Source: STC-74 sp031423995 (lineage in GTDB: Bacteria > Patescibacteriota > Gracilibacteria > BD1-5 > UBA2023). Taken from it: a stretch of DNA of 9,501 nucleotides. The notes under the pieces are model-generated. The model was not told the origin of the DNA and ran no database searches. It was given only the letters and a program-made list of their open reading frames with translations. The position numbers and the translations under genes were made by a program. Positions within the stretch are counted from its first letter, which is position 1. The number at the start of each line of letters is the position of its first letter. This document shows positions 7,261 through 9,501 of the stretch, piece after piece. The stretch spans positions 1-9,501 of the forward strand of contig JANPGO010000092.1 in NCBI GenBank assembly GCA_031423995.1, given 5' to 3'.

Positions 7261-8871
7261 ATGTGATGAGGATTACCTGAAACATGAGCAATTATTGATA
7301 AAGTTGCTGATACGAATAACTGACGAGGTGATATTCAGGAGAGATATGCACTCTTAACTCCTCAGGAGAGAGGTCAACTTGTTAATGCTCTCAACGAAAA
7401 AAGTACACAAGAGAGGCTTTCTACAACTTTTCCCGAAGGAACTGTTGCAACGATACTCAATAAGCCGAGCTTATCTGAGAACGATAGAAAAATAGTCAAT
7501 GAGCTCCTCGCAAAGCTATATCCAGAAAAATCTCTGCAAATACAGACTGAAAAAACGAATAAGCCTTCAACTGAGATGAAAAAACTTTTAGATGGGCTCA
7601 CCCAAACACCCCAAGATATAACAAAACTTACAGAATTTTCACAACAATCACCTGAGAAAATAAAAGAACTCTTCAAAAATCTCAATAAATGAGATCTTGT
7701 GCAACTCGGGAGTATTTTCAATGATGGGAGAAATATTCCTGAACCCCTGAAGCTTGAACTTGAGAAAATCCTGAAACCGCTTCTCTCTTTATTTATAGAT
7801 ACCATGCTCTCGAATGGATTCAGTATAGAAAATACGACCAATATAGCCTTCCTCAAGCAAAATGGTTCTGAAGCCGTGAAGACATTTATTGCTGATCAGG
7901 AAAATACTGGAAAACCACTCGAGGAGTATAAAAACTGATCCCAACTCATCTTCAAGGTAAAAAATGGCACTTACTCCCTCGAGCCAGCGATCAAGGATAA
8001 AAAACTCCCTGATTGACTCGATATCACTCGTCTCAATACGATCAATATATGATCAAGTGAGGCAGAGGTGAGGAAATCACTCGGCGAGAAAAATGTTACC
8101 AAGGAATCTCTCTGAAAAGTCATCAAAGACATGGAGAAATATCCAGAACTCAGAAGTCTTAACTATTTCCTTCAACTCATCGGGAAGATGTTCGGGATGA
8201 AGTTCGATGATACAACGAAATCTCCTGAAAATCCAGTACTGAAAGAAAAAGAGTGGAAACAGAAGTTCAACTGAATGCTCTCTGAAACATGAGGAAAATA
8301 TTCACTCGCAAGCCTATTCAATGGGGAAGGAAATCTGATCGATAAGGAAAGTAAAAATTCGCAAGAATTCCTCAGTGATCTCGAGGCACTCTGATTTGTG
8401 TCGAAAAAGGATGGTAAGCTCACTTTCGATGATTCAGTGAAAGAAAATATTAAGGCTAAATATAAGGCGTTATGATGAACTGAGGGGAAAGCTTCAATTC
8501 CAGACTGTCTAAAATATATCAATAGCCAGTATGATGAGAAAGGTGAAAGATTAAAAATGGAAGATAAGAGAGCTGAAGCACCTATTGCACCAGCTGTTGC
8601 TCCTGCAGAAAAACCAAAATATAAATATGCAGAATTTTTCGCAGGATTGGAATGAAAGAATTTGAAAGACATTAGAACAGCATTAAAAACTAGCTGAAGT
8701 AGTGCCCCAAGTAAAGCAGATATAGAATCAATACAGCAAGAGTTTTGATTTTCAAAAAATAGTAATGATAAAGCAACCCGACTTGATGGTGACTTGTGAC
8801 CAGCAACGATACGAGAATATTTTAAAAAATATAATCGAGATTGAACAAAGAAGCCTGAAGCAACGAAATAG
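7261..8871 (+). CDS. Large protein with C-terminal peptidoglycan-binding-like domain
   Basis: The frame is 536 residues with TGA as Gly, ATG 7261 to TAG 8869-8871. It contains 19 TGA codons, close to half of its 41 glycines, and is invisible to standard-code callers except as fragments. ATG 7261 is the only good start, because an in-frame TAA lies at 7240-7242. Residues 1-437 are largely helical and polar and I do not recognise them. An Ala/Pro-rich linker follows (438-452, EAPIAPAVAPAEKP). The end (about 452-529) resembles a PG_binding_1-type domain: DIESIQQEFGF, then RLDGDLGPATIREYFKKY around 507-524, with the hallmark DGDLGPAT. Such domains usually dock enzymes or structural proteins to the cell wall. 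No signal peptide is visible, so export would need another route; alternatively the domain is used inside the cell. One cysteine only. It follows the 105-residue gene. Confidence 0.78.
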
Positions 8872-8893
8872 GACTCACCTCCTATTTTTTCTT

Positions 8894-8921
8894 TTGACAA
8901 TATATTACATTTCTATAATAT
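8894..8921 (+). promoter_or_regulatory. Promoter and candidate operator of the ArsR-type gene
   Basis: TTGACA (8894-8899) and a perfect TATAAT (8914-8919) are present, but only 14 bp apart, which is short. TATATT at 8929-8934 is a weaker alternative -10 that would start transcription close to the ATG at 8950. An inverted repeat, ATATTA (8902-8907) with TAATAT (8916-8921), overlaps the -10. ArsR/BigR-type repressors commonly bind AT-rich palindromes across their own promoter, so autoregulation is plausible. Confidence 0.45.
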
Positions 8922-8949
8922 CTTCATATATATTCTATTTTTCTACACT

Positions 8950-9240
8950 ATGGAAGATCTGAAGAAAAAGTCAGCAGAGGTTGCCCACATCCTGAAACTC
9001 CTCGGCCACCCGAAGCGGTTTCTCATCCTCTGCAAGCTCCGAGAGTGACCGAAGACGGTTAGCGATCTTGAGAAGTACTGTACTATCGGGCAATCACAGC
9101 TCTCTCAGTTTCTCGGTAAGATGAAGGATGAAGGAATCCTTGATTCTGAGAAAAGTGGACAATTTGTCTCCTATTCTATCGCAGATCCTCGAATACTCGA
9201 ACTCGTGAATGCCATACAGAAAATATTTTGCCGAGAGTAG
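8950..9240 (+). CDS. ArsR-family regulator, BigR/SqrR-like two-cysteine persulfide sensor
   Basis: The frame is 96 residues ending in TAG, with one TGA as Gly at codon 33. It is a whole winged-helix ArsR protein: LKLLGHPKRFLILCKL (15-30) is the family's first helices, CTIGQSQLSQFLGKMKDEGI (44-63) the recognition helix region, and SGQFVSYSIADPRILEL (69-85) the wing and following helix. Cysteines C28 (in the ILC block) and C94 (last helix, IFC) are 66 residues apart. That is the spacing of the reactive pair in BigR (C42/C108) and SqrR (C41/C107), which form a di- or tetrasulfide with persulfide and release DNA. A third cysteine, C44, is extra. The metal-binding ELCVCDL motif of ArsR/SmtB is absent. 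The rhodanese-like gene downstream supports a sulfur-sensing role. It is probably a dimeric repressor acting at 8894-8921. Confidence 0.88.
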
Positions 9241-9375
9241 TCATCTCGAGCAAAGTATGACAGTCGAGAATTTCGTCATTTCGAACGAAACAGAGTGAAG
9301 TGAGAAATCCTGCTCCGAATGCTTCAGGGCAAGATATCTCATCGTCCCGAGGACTCGGGACTCTGTCGATATGAC
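9240..9375. repeat. Palindromic intergenic repeats between regulator and rhodanese genes
   Basis: The main element spans 9275-9375: GTCATTTCGA at 9275-9284 against TCGATATGAC at 9366-9375, nine of ten bases complementary. Inside it, GTCCCGAG (9344-9351) and CTCGGGAC (9354-9361) form a perfect 8-bp stem with a GA loop. The motif GAACGAAACAGAGTGAAG is of a type often seen in dispersed bacterial intergenic repeats. Left of it, GTCAT...ATGAC at 9240-9261 is a smaller copy of such ends that begins in the last base of the regulator's stop codon. The 8+2+8 palindrome layout matches the one at 1105-1122. Confidence 0.6.
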
Positions 9376-9381
9376 AATACT

Positions 9382-9387
9382 TATAAT
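9382..9387 (+). promoter_or_regulatory. -10 element before the rhodanese-like gene
   Basis: A perfect TATAAT lies 31 bp before the ATG at 9419, just outside the palindromic element. I see no good -35, because the 17-bp upstream position falls in the repeat. It could give the rhodanese gene its own transcript in addition to read-through from the regulator. Confidence 0.35.
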
Positions 9388-9418
9388 TTTGAATCTTTAA
9401 TCTTTCATTTCATCTACT

Positions 9419-9501
9419 ATGTTTACCATTACCCCCAAAGAACTCGCTTCCCTTCTCGACAAATCTCCAGAAAAAATAGATCTCATCGATGTCCGATGAA
9501 C
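9419..9501 (+). CDS. Rhodanese-like sulfurtransferase domain protein (partial, N-terminus)
   Basis: Only 27 codons are visible before the window ends. They begin MFTITPKELASLLDKSP and reach KIDLIDVRG, with the last Gly encoded by TGA. A leading helix followed by a strand ending in (L/I)IDVR is the standard opening of the rhodanese fold, which carries sulfur on a catalytic Cys in a later CxxGxR-like loop not yet seen here. Rhodaneses move sulfane sulfur and often sit beside BigR/SqrR-type sensors, as here with the regulator 178 bp upstream. With the standard code the gene would appear to stop after 26 residues. Whether the catalytic Cys is present, or other domains follow, cannot be told. Confidence 0.72.

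Noticed and set aside
7273..7287. LPETG near the N-terminus of the 536-residue protein, a sortase sorting motif by wording
   Set aside because: It is at residues 5-9 of the protein, not at the C-terminus ahead of a membrane segment and basic tail, and its Gly is a TGA codon. Coincidence.
7374..7856. A 160-codon minus-strand open frame
   Set aside because: Antisense shadow of the 7261-8871 gene, Ser/Phe-rich, no start signal and no plausible neighbours.
1193..8871. Reading the in-frame TGA codons as true stops, that is, a window full of pseudogenes
   Set aside because: TGA occurs repeatedly at Gly positions, including an invariant one in rpoB, while TAA and TAG are absent inside the frames. 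Recoding explains all of them at once.
8172..8900. A 242-codon minus-strand open frame
   Set aside because: It lies opposite the 536-residue gene; its composition (Ser and Phe-rich) is typical of an antisense shadow where TGA on the coding strand reads as TCA (Ser) on the other.

Overview
The window reads as a Candidate Phyla Radiation bacterium of the Gracilibacteria (BD1-5) / Absconditabacteria (SR1) type, in which UGA is a glycine codon (translation table 25). The evidence is internal. The rpoB frame is crossed by three TGA codons, and the last falls in the invariant KAQ-[FN]-G-G-QR block, where other bacteria have Gly. Most other genes here are open only if TGA is read as Gly, so standard-code gene calling breaks them into fragments.

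Layout. On the minus strand, from right to left: a decayed or frameshifted gene of unknown function (5017-5585), a promoter and leader of about 270 nt (4772-5077), complete rpoB (1193-4771), a short repeat-bearing gap, a small exported Tyr-rich protein (376-993), another repeat-bearing gap, and a probable rpoC start (1-140). On the plus strand: an exported protein of unknown function (5604-6344) followed by a polytopic membrane protein with an HEGGH metalloprotease motif (6356-6883); then, from a near-consensus promoter with a leaderless start, a small helical protein (6932-7249) and a 536-residue protein with a C-terminal peptidoglycan-binding-like domain (7261-8871); then a two-cysteine ArsR/BigR-like regulator (8950-9240) and the start of a rhodanese-like protein (9419-end).

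Functional picture. rpoB and rpoC form the core RNA polymerase locus, here separated by about 1 kb. The two plus-strand pairs look like cell-envelope genes. The regulator and rhodanese pair resembles the known persulfide-sensing BigR/SqrR type of module. No start codon in the window has a convincing Shine-Dalgarno sequence. Intergenic gaps carry palindromic elements bounded by GTCATT(C/T)(C/T)-type ends, plus degenerate 7-bp tandem repeats beside rpoB. No tRNA, rRNA, CRISPR array, transposase or integrase gene was seen.
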